From Unio delphinus (lineage: Eukaryota > Mollusca > Bivalvia > Unionida > Unionidae): a DNA stretch of 64,000 nucleotides. Made by a program: the position numbers and the translations under genes. Position 1 is the stretch's first letter; each line of letters opens with the position of its first letter. The notes below the pieces were generated by a model. That model had not been told where the DNA came from, searched no databases, and saw nothing but the letters and a program-made list of their open reading frames with translations. The stretch covers positions 5,047,501 to 5,111,500 of the forward strand of contig JAQISU010000036.1 in NCBI GenBank assembly GCA_029339505.1, written 5' to 3'. Below, in pieces: positions 1 to 12,441 of this stretch.

Positions 1-66
1 ATTATTATTGTTATTATTATTAATATTATTATTAGTATTATTATTATTAGTAGTAGTAGTATTATT

Positions 67-123
<57 letters not shown>
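1..123. repeat. (ATT)n microsatellite
   Basis: An almost uninterrupted ATT trinucleotide tract with AGT interruptions runs from the window edge. It may continue outside the window. Confidence 0.95.
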
Positions 124-125
<2 letters not shown>

Positions 126-261
126 AAACTAACGCAAGTTAAATTTCACCAACTTCAATCGGTAATTACTGCACTTTGATATTCAGTTTTGGGGTAATGT
201 TGGTCTTTTTTCATGTTTTGTGGCATGTGGTACAACGATATCACAACGTGGTGTTACTTAC

Positions 262-362
262 TTCTGCTACTCCTTCATTATCTGTTGCAGGACATCGACA
301 TTCTCTACAGTAAATTGATAGCTCTTCTCCCGGGTTCACTAATTTTTTAAATATCAGGCATC
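262..362 (-). CDS. Internal exon of a cysteine-rich (VWC-like) secreted or surface protein
   Basis: On the minus strand this 101-nt exon follows an acceptor TGTTACAG at 370-363 and ends at a consensus donor GTAAGT (261-256). It is open in the one frame that fits the upstream exon at 993-1078: it takes up one nucleotide and ends in phase 0. The 33 residues include PGEELSIYCRECRCP, a GE(x)n-C-x2-C-x-C arrangement like part of a VWC-type domain. The gene would continue leftwards out of the window. A decayed copy lies at 17637-17701. The domain name is inference; the splice sites and the frame agreement are seen in the sequence. Confidence 0.5.
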
Positions 363-992
363 CTGTAACAACAAAGTGATGACTATGACGTTGATGATGT
401 TATTGGCTTTTGTACATGAGATAATGCTGATAGCTGCATTGAATTATGATGGTAGCTATATTGATAATCATCTTCCTCTTAATCTTTATTGTTAGAGATG
501 AATTAAATAGTAATACTGTTAGTATTCGAGGCGCTGTTAGTAACCTAGTACATGCACAGGCATGACACGCTGACAGAAGGAGTGGATTATTGTACAGTTA
601 CAAAGCTAAAACTATATTCAAGAAATAAACACAAAGTATTCCTGATTCCTGATGTTAATATCACGTCAACAATTTGGTAGTTATATCGCAAAGATCTATA
701 CAGCGATGTTGTTTAGATAGATGTCAAGCACTATAATATCGTGCAATTTACCTGTTTAATCGTGTACCACCGTGTCACATCATCATGACAATGGGCTAGC
801 TAATCATAATGCTAACTTCTTAATGCTAAGAGAATAGAGACACAGATGCATACACCAAGTGTACGTCCTTATACTGAGTCAGCAGGTTTGAAGACGCGGC
901 TACCCAAGTCGAAGGGATACACTTTAACAAATTAGCAAATGGAGAAGAAAAGAAAGGTTTAAAACTGTTAGTAAAGTGACATATTGAAATAC
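363..992 (-). other. Presumed intron between two cysteine-rich exons
   Basis: Bounded by donor GTATTT at 992 and acceptor TACAG at 363. No other gene was seen. The part next to the 262-362 exon resembles 17702-17800, so the duplication that copied the exon also carried intron sequence. Confidence 0.4.
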
Positions 993-1078
993 CTCTCTTG
1001 CACGAGCATTCCCTGCCATCTTCATTGTTGCACCAATCGTTGTTGGCGTCAACACAAGCTTCACCACATTCGCATCCG
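993..1078 (-). CDS. Internal exon of the same cysteine-rich protein
   Basis: The minus-strand exon lies between acceptor TTTGTACAG and a donor GTATTT. It is 86 nt long, enters in phase 2 and leaves in phase 1, which is the phase the exon at 262-362 needs. It encodes about 28 residues with six cysteines spaced CECGEAC-x8-C-x7-CSC, typical of disulphide-rich extracellular modules (EGF or VWC types). No upstream partner exon ending in phase 2 was found in the window. The gene identity is not recognised. Confidence rests on cysteine spacing, splice sites and phase match. Confidence 0.5.
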
Positions 1079-3434
1079 CTGTACAAATGGAAATGGTAGG
1101 GTACATGTTGAATATGACGCATGTATGGAATATACATTGGCAAATTGAAACCATTTATTCATAAATTACCATTTTAAGTCGTACACTACTTAAATGCTAA
1201 TCGATCTAACTAAATGTGATGGTACTGTGTGGTTGCATACAAACCACGCATCACCAACAAATGAAGCAATTCAGTCGTCATAATCGGTATTCGTGCATAG
1301 CAGACGCACATATATGATGACCAAGTAATTACGTCTTTTATTTTACACTTTCATGTACGACTCCCTTGAAATTAATGCAAAGTAGATTGGATTAGGTTTG
1401 GAAAATATCAAATATTCACCAAACAGAACGGAAAGTATTTACCATTGATTATAAGGAAGAATGCTTGGTAATACTAGAGATTTGAACAAATGCCCGGCTT
1501 AAACGGGACCAATAATATTATTTGATGGAAACGAGATTGTCCCCATCTTACGAATTCATATAAAGCTAAATGTTTATCATCACTTTGTCTATTTGAACTT
1601 GTTCGTAATGGAATATGATGTGGTGAGTGCAAACAAGGCAACAAATACCATTTACCGGCAGACTTCAGGAAAGACTACAAATAGTTATGGACATTTAAAA
1701 GGGAGGTAGTCCACAACATAGCCAATATTGAAAAACCACTAAAATAGCACTGTACTTTTCCGGACAAACCGAGAACAAGCCCTTTACGACGAGAACCATC
1801 AAAATCACTGCAGTTAAACCACAATATTTCCTTTTCTGAAAAACAGAGAGCAAATTGTTATAAACTCAATAAAACATACATTTCAAAAAAACGTTGTTCC
1901 GTTGTCTTTAACAGCACAACCTCGTACAAGAAATAAAACAGGGCAAAATGGACAACGCACATACATGCGAATAAAACTGTACTAGCCTTGATGTTTGAAG
2001 ACCTAATTCGGAGATGCAAACTATCTGACCGCTGACTTACTTCAAGCTGTACAGCCTAGACTAATCCTTTATATGGATACGTGGTCACGGTAGAAGTATA
2101 CCAGTCATTGCACACATGTCGTCTATGTACTTTTCACCTTATTATCGAGTTGTCACAGTTTATGGTTTTCACTGCTTCGGGGAATATTGCATGTAAATAA
2201 AACCATATTATGTCACTTTGAAATATAAACAAAATTAACCTTTCAAACTGTACCATAATCCTAAATCTGACATGTAATGACAGTACTATGTGTATTTTTC
2301 TCACTTTAAGCCTTGCTTTTCCCTGTTTATAATAAGAAGCCACAAACATAATAATAGCCCGAGAATAATGGCGCATCTCTGAATAAGGATATGACAAAGC
2401 CAAATTATGGAATCTATATGCTGCAGTATACGATGATCAGATTGATGTTCAAGTCATTTGTATTATTTGTAAGGCATTTTATTTCAAGATTAAAATGAAT
2501 CAAATCTATTTTCTTATGTATCTGAATTCAGATTCCATTAGCAAGCTGTAAAAAAATGAGACTCATGTTTTAGCAACAAAGATTAAAAAAAGATAACAAT
2601 AACTCAGGCAGATGATATAGATTATGAGCCGCAGAATAAATATACAGACGCCACCACAGAATAGAAGTAATAGTAAAACGCATAATGGTCGGCATCAAAT
2701 AGTGTCACATAGCTAATAGATTAAAATATTAAGATACGTATATCTTTCTTTTTCATATAGGTTCATATCATCATCGGTTTACTTGGCATCGACACAACAA
2801 GTACATTACACAATGATAACGAACTGTTCATATTTGAAGACATGGAAGTAATGATAAGAATGAAGATAAACACGTTATAAGCTTTCATGAAAAGAATAAA
2901 TTTCGTAACTGAAGTACAAACATACAAATACTAATATGGAAAATATATCTATATGAAAATCAAGTGTCGGACGCAACCACTTTTGCCATGTTTGGGAAAC
3001 AGACAGAAACAAACCTTTCTTGTAGAAATCGATTTAAAAATGGAATGATACATTCAGGTGTGAAAACAACATATATTTTATTATCATCAACATATTATAT
3101 ATCGTTCCGCATAGTATAAACAATCTTTTCCAAATATCACTATAATACGTTATTCGTTCGTTACTCTTATTTGCAATTTTAGATTTCTGTGAGTTTTATT
3201 GTCAATTAAATTTGTACTTTTTTTATCGAAATTGCAATACAGGTATTCTAACATTGTAATACTCTAGATTTAATTTTGTGGAGTGCAGCTGAGGTCTTCT
3301 TCCAGAAAAAGGTATTGAATGTTTATATTCTATATGATTCATGTTAATTGCTTTAAATATTTTTACTTTATACAAAAAAAGAACGTAGGAGATGTCAAGA
3401 GACCATAGTGTGTGTATGGGCAGAACCAAACTGA
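1079..3434. other. No recognisable gene
   Basis: AT-rich unique-looking sequence. The short ORFs on both strands show no domain, no cysteine or hydrophobic pattern and no convincing splice sites. Confidence 0.6.
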
Positions 3435-3680
3435 GTCGATGTTGACGTCTGTACTAACGAAACTATAAAAGTCGAGGGTATTGACGTCTATACCAACGAA
3501 ACAAACTACGTCGATTTTGATGTCTTTATTAACGAATCAAACTAAGTCGATGTTGACGTCTGTACTAACGAAACTATATAAGTCGATGTTGTTGACGTCT
3601 ATACCAAAGAAACAAACAAAGTCGATGTTGACGTCTGTAATAACGAAGCAATCTATGTCGATGTTGTTGAAGTCTGTATT
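3435..3680 (+). repeat. Minisatellite of 36- and 39-bp units, open in frame
   Basis: About seven diverged tandem units begin GTCGATGTTGACGTCTGTAC. Units are 36 or 39 bp, both multiples of three, so one frame stays open and gives 12-13-residue repeats ending in TKSML or similar. There is no ATG ahead of the array in that frame and no splice evidence, so it is annotated as a repeat and not as a gene. Confidence 0.85.
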
Positions 3681-4617
3681 TTGCATATTTTCAGTAAACT
3701 GTTATAGTTTATTGCTTGTGTTTTGGCAGCACGGCTCATTTAAGTTATTTAAATAAACAACTAATAATTTTGTGGAAGGTTTCGAGTTTAGATTATTATG
3801 TTTATGTTCTGAAAGTGGGCCGTAAGTAATGAAAGCAGCACTCGGCCCCACGAAGCTTTGTTAAGTACAGCAAACAATCATGTGGAGAGCTAAAATATTC
3901 TAAAGAGTTAGTTTGTTTCGTGTGTGCAATTTGGCAAACGATAATATATTTTCAGAAACTCCGTCTGTATTCCATGATTCACACACATTATTAGAGATAA
4001 TGTATATTCTTCATTTATGAAATACGAACAATACCCATCTGCACGGCTTGACAGATATAGAAAACGAAGTTTTGCTTTTATCCACGATATATATTATCAT
4101 ACTATGTATAATTTCCTAAAGTTCACGAAAAACGAGCACTCATGTGAATATATATTGTACAATATATGCATTCGTGTTACTTCAACCACATTCGTGTTAC
4201 TTCCACCAATGGATTGATGTGTCAGCTAATATATACCAATAGCCCAGGAATTGTGATTCGTTTTACTCATGCTATTTACTAGTATCATAATAAGACATTT
4301 TGAAAATTCTAAAACTGCAAACTTAGATAGTATCTGAGGTGGGTAATCGCTTCTTCCAATATTTCTTTTTTCAAAACCTCGATATTAGTTCCTGTTATGA
4401 TTTTTTTTAACAACTATCCAATCAAAATATTAGCTTGTGCTCGAACAAATGTATCAACTAAAATTTCGTTGCTTACCCAAACTATTGTCTCGTCACAATC
4501 TCTAATTTTATTTGTCCAACTTCAAAATTATTTAAAGCAAGTATCATGCATTGTAAACTACTACCTATTCCCAATACCAATAAATATGAAATATCTATCA
4601 AAAATGTAAGCTAATAT
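3681..4617. other. No recognisable gene
   Basis: AT-rich sequence without supported coding exons. A short direct repeat (CATTCGTGTTACTTC) occurs near 4170-4203. Confidence 0.6.
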
Positions 4618-4795
4618 ACATGCATGCATGGGAACGTACGTACGTCCGTACATACATACATGCATGCATGCATGCATGCGTACGTACATACATACATACA
4701 TACATACATACATACATACATACATACATACATACATACATACATACATACATACATACATACATACATACATACATACATACATACATACATAC
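4618..4795. repeat. (CATA)n tetranucleotide microsatellite with GCATGCAT/GTAC head
   Basis: A compound array of CATG, CGTA and then roughly 28 CATA units. The apparent Tyr-Val-Cys-Met and Ile-His-Thr-Tyr ORFs here are translations of the repeat only. Confidence 0.97.
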
Positions 4796-5698
4796 GTGTG
4801 GGAGTGTGGGTTTATGTGTATATTAAACAGAGAACCATATGTATGCTAGATGTTATTTCATCACGGAACAAACAATTCCATCAAGTGAATATTAGATGAG
4901 TCGATTTGGGTCGGTTTACAACTATTATGTACCGCGTAATCGATAAACATTAAATGTAACATACTACGATAGACCTTCCGAATTACGTTTTATTTACGTT
5001 CATCAAGTATGAAACATTTTTAAAAAATATCATACTTTAGAGGTGTGTGTTCTTTGTATCACGTGGATTTTAATTTGAAAACAAATCTGTTGATTTATTA
5101 TTAATATAAAATGCTACTTATTTAAATTTTTGAATTTGTAATTCCAAAAACAGAACAAAACCAAGCGAAGTGAAATTCAATTTATCAGTCTAGCTTGAAT
5201 TTGATGACCATAAATGTTTTTAATGCCACAATGCGTACAAATGGAAGAGAACTGAGGAAACAAATGTGTTGTTAGCACTCAATAGTTGCACCATGGCTAA
5301 ATAATTAATGGTTTCCTTTAAGTTAGATATGTCTGGCTAGTGAGCAAATATAAGTCATTTAACTGACAAGGATTGTCCCATGGCGTAAATCAACATTACA
5401 TTTCTCTGATCACGACGAGGAAAAGTTAAGTACTAATTTGCAATGACTTCTGCCTCCATTAGTCCGAATTCAATTTAGTGAATCCGGGCCACATCCTTGA
5501 GCACGTAACTCTTTCGAATGAATGACGAAAAACCATAACACAATTAAAGTTGCTTATTTAAATACATATTTGCTTTTGCGTTTTGACTACATAAGAAATA
5601 TGTATCATCGTAACCCTTTGATTTGTGAAGTTTATATAAGAAGCTAAATGTTAACATGATAAACTGAGAAGAAGATTGATAAAAGAAGTGTGGCAGTT
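4796..5698. other. No recognisable gene
   Basis: AT-rich DNA between two microsatellites. No open frame of note and no domain. Confidence 0.6.
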
Positions 5699-5973
<275 letters not shown>

Positions 5974-6247
5974 TTATATAACTGGTACAACTCTTGAATT
6001 AATAGTTTTAAAAGATATGGACATTACAATGAAATCAATTAAAATCACAAAATATTTGGAATATATTTTCATAGATCCAAATTATACAAACAATAATAGC
6101 AACAATATGATTACTACCACGGTGTTAAAAGTGTTCGTAATATTTTTATTTACCAAGAATACTAAATTACATCTAACGTGTACATTTGGTAATATTTTAT
6201 GAATTCAGAATGAAATACTTTGCTTCTATTATGAAGTGTTTATATAA

Positions 6248-8646
6248 CACTGGACAACAAATTTTTACAAAAGTCATGTTACTGAAATAAAATTAGTCAA
6301 TTCTTATCAATTTTTATGTGATGAACACGAATATGACAGTCAAATTGCAAAATTGGCTCTAGTTTTTTTGTAATCTGCAAGAAATTAATGTTTACATAAC
6401 GAAATGCATTCCAATAGTAAAAGGTCAACTGTAATAGCCTACCTATAAAAATCAAGTCATTTACTACATCTTAGGTTTCTTCGCCTGCCTCTTGTACAGC
6501 TGTTCGGGAGCATCTCTGAGGAGTGTCCAGCAGTAGTCAGCCAGCATTGTAGTGGACCATTTTCCTTGGTATCTTTGTTCCATTGTTGCGATATCTTGAT
6601 GAAAACGTTCGCCGTGTTCATCACTAACAATACCACAGTTGCTAGGAAAGAAATCCAAATGGGAATGAAGGAAGTGAATCTTTAGAGACATATTGCAGCC
6701 AAGTTTCTTATACTTCATCAACATGTCTTCTACTAGTTCCTTATAGTTTTCTGCCCTAACATTTCCGAGGAAGTTTGTAGAAACTAGGCGAAAAGCATTC
6801 CGTGCTTGTTTCGCGTCACCTTCCAGCAAGTTTTTGAACCGGTCATCTTTGAAAAGCTCTCGAATCTGAGGACCCACAAAAACTCCTTCTTTAATCTTTG
6901 CTTCGCTGAGTCGAGGGAATTTTTCATGCAGGTATCGGAATGCTGGCAAAGTCCGGTCAATGGCTTTCACGAAGTTCTTCATCAAACCTAGTTTGATGTG
7001 AAGGGGTGGTAGCAAGATTTTCTGAGCCTCAACCAGAGCTGGGTGTTGGATATTCTTCTCTCCAATGGCTACATTCTGCCTGTGAGTCCATTCCTTTCTC
7101 ATGTAGTGCATTTCCCTTGCTCGGCTATCCCACTCGCATAAGAAACACGTGTATTTTGTATATCCTTGCTGCAGTCCCATTAAAAGGGCAACTACCTTCA
7201 AATCGCCACAGAGGTGCCAGCTGTACTTGTTATACTCAATGGAATTCAGTACCTGCCTTAAGTTATCGTATGTCTCTTTCATGTGGACAGCATACGCTAC
7301 TGGAATAGATGGAAGAATATTTCCATTGTGCAAACGCACAGCCTTGAGACTCAGTTTCGAAGAGTCCACAAATAGTCTCCATTCTTGTGGGTCATGAGTG
7401 ATTTTTAAAGCATTCATGAGGCCCTCAATATCGGAACAGAATATCAGATTACTTTCCTTTCTGAAGAAAGGCTTCAATTGCTGGTGGCGCTTTCGATATG
7501 CAGTAATTATGACATCTTCTTCTAGAAGATTCTATTGTTGGAGTCTTGATCCTAGCAATTCTGCCTTGTTCTTTGATAAGTCCAAATCACGAAGCAGGTC
7601 ATTTAGTTCTTCCTGTCTTATTCTGTGTGGGGTTGATGATGCACCACAATGAAAATCTGGATCACTGCACGCTGATGGACCAGGAGAAGAACAGGTCGAC
7701 TCACCTTTGTCTTCGTCAGATGAATCAAGAGAATATTCTGCTGGAGGTTCTGGAATAGGAAGTCCCTCACCATGTGGAACTGGTCTCAATGCAGACGTAA
7801 TGTTTGGGTAGACTATTCTCGACTTCTTTCGCTTCGTTATTCCGCCGGAAAGAGGATAAACCAAGCAGAAGTAACAGTCATTTAGGTGGTTGCTTGGCTC
7901 TCTCCACCCCATTGGGACTGCAAACGGCATTGATGACCTTTTGCAATTCAACCACTGTGAAAGCTGTGTTGTACATGTAGCACAGCATATATGCGGAGCC
8001 CAAGGCTTGTCTTGGTCACCAACCTTGCATCCGAAGTAAAGATGATATGCCTTCTTCACTTGAGAATTGATACTTTTCTTCTGGTTGGCAAATGTCACTT
8101 CCCCACAAATATAGCAAAAATTGTCCGCGGTATTAACACACTTTCGAGGCATTACTGTTCTTTATTGTACGTAAATGGATAAAATAATAAGTTTTATGTA
8201 ACAGTAGCTTGAACTGTCTCGCACAACGTCTAAAATATTTTAAATGCTGAACCTATCTGATTGGGCTTTATATAGTACACTGCTTACGTCAGCTTCAGCA
8301 GCCGCCTGGCATTAGTATAATAGGCCTACACATGTATAGTACACAGCTGACGTCAACTTACTTCAGCAGCCGCATGGCATTAGTATTGCATTGCATCAGA
8401 AAATGATGCAATCAACTGTGGAGGATGTGAGCATGATGGTATTATGCAATGTTACATCATTATTCCGGATGTTGCTGCAGTCCTACTGGAGAAATTTACA
8501 CAGTGAAACATAGAAAATGAGGTATATGAATATCTTCAAAACGAGAGCCAATAAAACATTTTCACGGTTATATTCGTGTTCGGCACACCAAACTACTACA
8601 GATTAGGGCCTTTTCAAGTCAGTAATGATTTCACTGTTGACCAGTG
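6248..8646 (-). mobile_element. 2.4-kb DNA transposon with imperfect TIRs and TAA target duplication
   Basis: The ends are inverted copies: CACTGGACAAC at 6248 and its reverse complement ending CCAGTG at 8646. Deeper in, a matching block (GAACACGAATAT...TTGGCTCT) lies near 6323-6360 and inverted at 8548-8585. Both ends are flanked by TAA (6245-6247 and 8647-8649), a 3-bp target duplication of the kind PIF/Harbinger-type elements use; that placement is inference. The single ORF inside runs on the minus strand. A partial local duplication (CTTCAGCAGCCGC...GGCATTAGTAT) lies at 8270-8385. Confidence 0.65.
6464..8152 (-). pseudogene. Transposon-encoded 562-codon protein interrupted by one TAG codon
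   Basis: The reading frame is open from ATG at 8152 to TAG at 6464 except for one TAG at 7534-7532 (codon 207), flanked by ...SRLQQ and NLLEED. Both sides stay in the same frame with no indel, so the break is a single nonsense change. The N-terminal 130 residues contain several Cys-x2-Cys pairs (CYIC, CCATC, CYFC) that look zinc-binding. An acidic Ser-rich linker follows. The C-terminal half contains DSSKLSLKAV, a CGDLK block, CFLCEWDSR and a terminal SDEHGERFHQD motif. I recognise this architecture as a single-ORF repeat family widespread in invertebrate genomes but cannot name its superfamily. Otherwise intact coding suggests recent inactivation or suppressible termination. Confidence 0.7.
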
Positions 8647-8649
8647 TAA

Positions 8650-10974
8650 TCAAGACACCTTCAAATTCCTTTAGAGAATTACGCAACTGATACATTATTT
8701 CTTGAATATACATGATATAATGGCAACAATATCAACATCCGCGATACAATATGGACGATAAAGTGCTTCATGAATAGTATAATTTTCTTTTAATATAACA
8801 TTAGTAGAACATTACTAGTCCGCAATCGTGTTACGTTGTTGCATTGATTCCGTTAGTATTGCAAAATAGCCACTGTCCCGGAGGTAACGCAGGTGATGGT
8901 CTGCTTATATAAAAACATTGTACTTTAACCTTTAGTCAATACCATCTTTTAATCATATCCGTTCTTTGTCAATACATTTTTTATCATTGAGATTTGATCT
9001 ATAATATATATTCAATCTGCGGTGTATAATCATAATGTGTCTTACATCACAGAACTATTCAATAAATCGCAGGAAATTAAAACAGGAACTAATTTCATAA
9101 TCTTTATGTTAAGCAAACAATTTCCCCATTCAACACGTTAACCTACCCAATTGATTCCATACCAATGAATTAAATTATCCATATGCAATGTTGCTGGTCT
9201 TTATTACATTTGTGATGCTGGCTGTATAACTTAATTCAGAGACTAACTTTTAACATATAAACGGATGCACGCTAACGATACCGTTTGGATGAAAGGCTTA
9301 ACGTACTTAAATCATTACCTTCTAGTTGGGTAGTAAAATATGAATAGTATTATTGTCCATATCAATGGATGATATCATTATGTAGCAAAGCTATCCAGCA
9401 GTTTGTGAAACTTAAAGGCTGAGCATAAAGCCTTCATAAGTACCTCATATTTCAGAAAAACCCATATCGCAAATAGAAGTATTAATGTGTCGTCCATTAT
9501 TCATCCAACTATTGAATTACATATTAAAGTTCAGGCTTTTACGAAAACTAAATAGCAAAATCATAAGGAATGTGTAAAAGAAAATGTTAGAGATTTGTTG
9601 ATGCAGCCACATTTTAACATTGAGCTTATGTCTTCTTTCTTAAACAAACAATATGAACGCAATATCAAATGGTATAGGGACGCTAAATGTATCACACAGC
9701 TAGATCATGTTGGATGTCCTTATTACATATTGAACTTTAATATTGACGGGTTTGTCACATTGTTATGTACACTATATATATGATATGTTGATTAATGTGT
9801 GGATGTGTCTGTTTTGAAGTAATGGACGAGGTCACGAAAACAAAAGTTTCCCTCTTTATAATATTTGTTTTGGCATATTAATGTGTTCATGTGTCTGTTT
9901 TAGGTGATAAAGAGGTAAGGAAAACAATGCTTACCCGCTCTGCAATAGTCGTTTGGCATACTACCACCAAACCTACCAAGATGACGGCGTCCGGGGTCAG
10001 CGAGTAGTGGTTGTTGTAATAGGGACAAGGAAATCGATGTTATAATACAATAAATACAAGTTTAAATTGACGAAAGCTTGAATCGACGAACCAAAGCACT
10101 GAAATTGTAGTTAGAACGACTTGTCACAGGAAATATATTACCTGAAAATGAACGTCTGGTATGTAGGATTGCTAAGAATTTTATTCTCCACTCAAGCATA
10201 TAACCAGGAAACGAAAACGGATATGCATTTTGTATTAAAACACAATTAACTAGATGTGAAAAACAGACTTAACAATGGATGGCGCAGAAATGAAAAGAAA
10301 AAGAGACCCCCCAAAAACAACCATAAACAACAAAAAACAAACAAACAATAAAGTTAGTAGATTGTATGCTGTTTTAAGGCAACCTGGTACAGCAGAACAA
10401 TTAAAGTTCTTTTCCTAACGTATCCGAATAGATATCAGCTGCCAATATTAGCAGGGTCGTCATATCATGTTAGCTTATGATGTGATCAAAACCTTTGTAT
10501 AAAAACTATTCGGGGACCCATCTACAACACATGCACATAAAATAAAATCATAGATAAATCTTGCTATTTTTAAGACAACGAGCTGTGTTGAATATGTGCA
10601 GTAGAGTATCACATTATGGCAGGGTAAATAATGTACACGTAACTGCCGTCAGACTAAAGTTTGTTTAAGAAAACGTAGAATCCCAAAATATGTATATCAT
10701 ACTTCACAGGATGTATGTCATCCCTGTCCAGGAAAACCGTCTTAAAATATACCGAAATTGTATCACTTTTGGAAGATGTTTACATTAACCATATCATGTT
10801 TAGATCAACAGTAATGTTGCTGAGTCTTATATTGTGTACATGTATCCCGTAAGATTAAGATACCCTCAGACGGATAACTATACTCCTACAATCACTTTAA
10901 TTTTCGAAAAAGTCACTGACCGGATACAAATATATTTTATATTTTTCTATTTCTGATACGATATTCGTTACTTT
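8650..10974. other. No gene; contains a segment related to 18.5 kb
   Basis: No supported coding exon. The stretch 9790-10080 (ATTAATGTGTG..ATGTGTCTGTTTT, then GGTCAGCG and AAGCTTGA landmarks) occurs in the same order in diverged form at about 18505-18740. Inside it ATTAATGTGT..ATGTGTCTGTTTT is repeated at 9790 and 9878. Confidence 0.5.
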
Positions 10975-11290
10975 TACTAGTAAAAATTCCATCAGCATGT
11001 GTAATTAGGACTTTCGTGAATTTTAGAATTTTACTATTAAACTGCCATCAGAATCTATAAATCGGAACATTTTCGTGAATTTTCATAGTAAACACCCCAT
11101 CATAATGCGCTATTCATGCATAATACAATTATATTTTTTATGATAATAATATATAAGTTTTCGCGCTAACACGAAATACTATTTTAAATTTTGTTATGTT
11201 TATGCCAATATTTAGTAATTTCGCCATCAACATGTGTAAATCAAACGATTTTAGTGATTGCAACTACCATTTACCATTTCAAAATTTGCA
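10975..11290. repeat. Degenerate tandem repeat of about 65-75 bp
   Basis: Successive diverged units carry CCATCAGCATGTGTAA, a CGTGAATTTT core and a TACTA(T/G)TAAA block (about 10975, 11040 and a partial unit near 11225). Unit boundaries are approximate. Confidence 0.5.
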
Positions 11291-12360
11291 AATTGGTTCA
11301 TTGTCATGATTGATACTGCCATTTATTCTCAGAATTTGCAAGAGGTGAACAATATAATTACATTTGTTTTAGAAAATATTACGTACATTTATGATATGAT
11401 TTTCGCGCCGTCACAAGGCATAAATGTATACCATCAGTCAAAACCGAATGATAAATAAACTCCTACTTTTTTCTTTTATCAATCGTAATTGTCGCTACTT
11501 TTAATGTCATTGATATTGTTGTTGCCGTACAAGTGTGTTAATATTCGTTTTAGTTATAATCGAACTTTTTGAACATATTAATAAAGGTACGAATTTCTTT
11601 ATTTAGTCATTATCCGTTAAAGAAGCAACCACAGCTTGTTGAATTTCTATAATACATTTTAAAATATGTTTGGAGAGTATATCAACCAGCGTATTTACTT
11701 GTTTTGGAAGTATTCGCAAATAGAAAGAATGTTGTCACCACTTAGTTTATCAGCTAATTTTGCAATGTTCTCTTTATGCATTCCATCATTCATAAGCATA
11801 AAGCAACACAATGTATTTGTAGAATGTGCATTTTTCTTTTTATTCTGATCCCTTTTGTCCTCAAAACACTTGTAGGTAGTATCACACACGCATTTGCTCT
11901 TTTGGATTTCGTTTCATCATTAAACCGAAGTGGAATACCAGAAAAGGTGTGTTGCGAAGCAAAATAGATATGCCGAGAGACTCAAAGGTATGGTCATTTT
12001 CTGTGATACACCGTTCTGACTATTGCTTTTCCTCTGAATTTTGGTGTATCACCTATATTGGTGGTAACAATTGTGAGACAAATCTTACAAAGTTTACGAG
12101 AAATGGTCCTTGCTGTTTGGTATGACAACTTCAAATACAAATCGTTAAATCCAGATTGTCATTGGTATGGCAAATGAATGTAAATCCTATTATCATAGTC
12201 ATAGGAAGCATTCCAGTCGAGATAAAAAGACTGGATCCAGTAGTTTTCACTAGCATAATTTGACAATGGCCTCTAATATGGTGATGCGATACAAATCGTT
12301 TGTCACGAATATAATTAAAAATGCTCTTGACTTAATTCATTATGAATCAAAATGAGCGAG

Positions 12361-12362
<2 letters not shown>
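11291..12362. other. No recognisable gene
   Basis: AT-rich sequence. The short ORFs present (about 60 codons) carry no recognisable domain or splice context. Confidence 0.55.

Positions 12363-12438
<76 letters not shown>
12363..12438. repeat. (AT)n microsatellite
   Basis: A pure AT dinucleotide run of about 38 units, able to extrude as a cruciform. Confidence 0.97.

Positions 12439-12441
<3 letters not shown>

Noticed and set aside
4561..4899. Six overlapping ORFs of Tyr-Val-Cys-Met or Ile-His-Thr-Tyr repeats (also at 45241, 57834, 58989 and 63595)
   Set aside because: Pure microsatellite translation, open in several frames at once.
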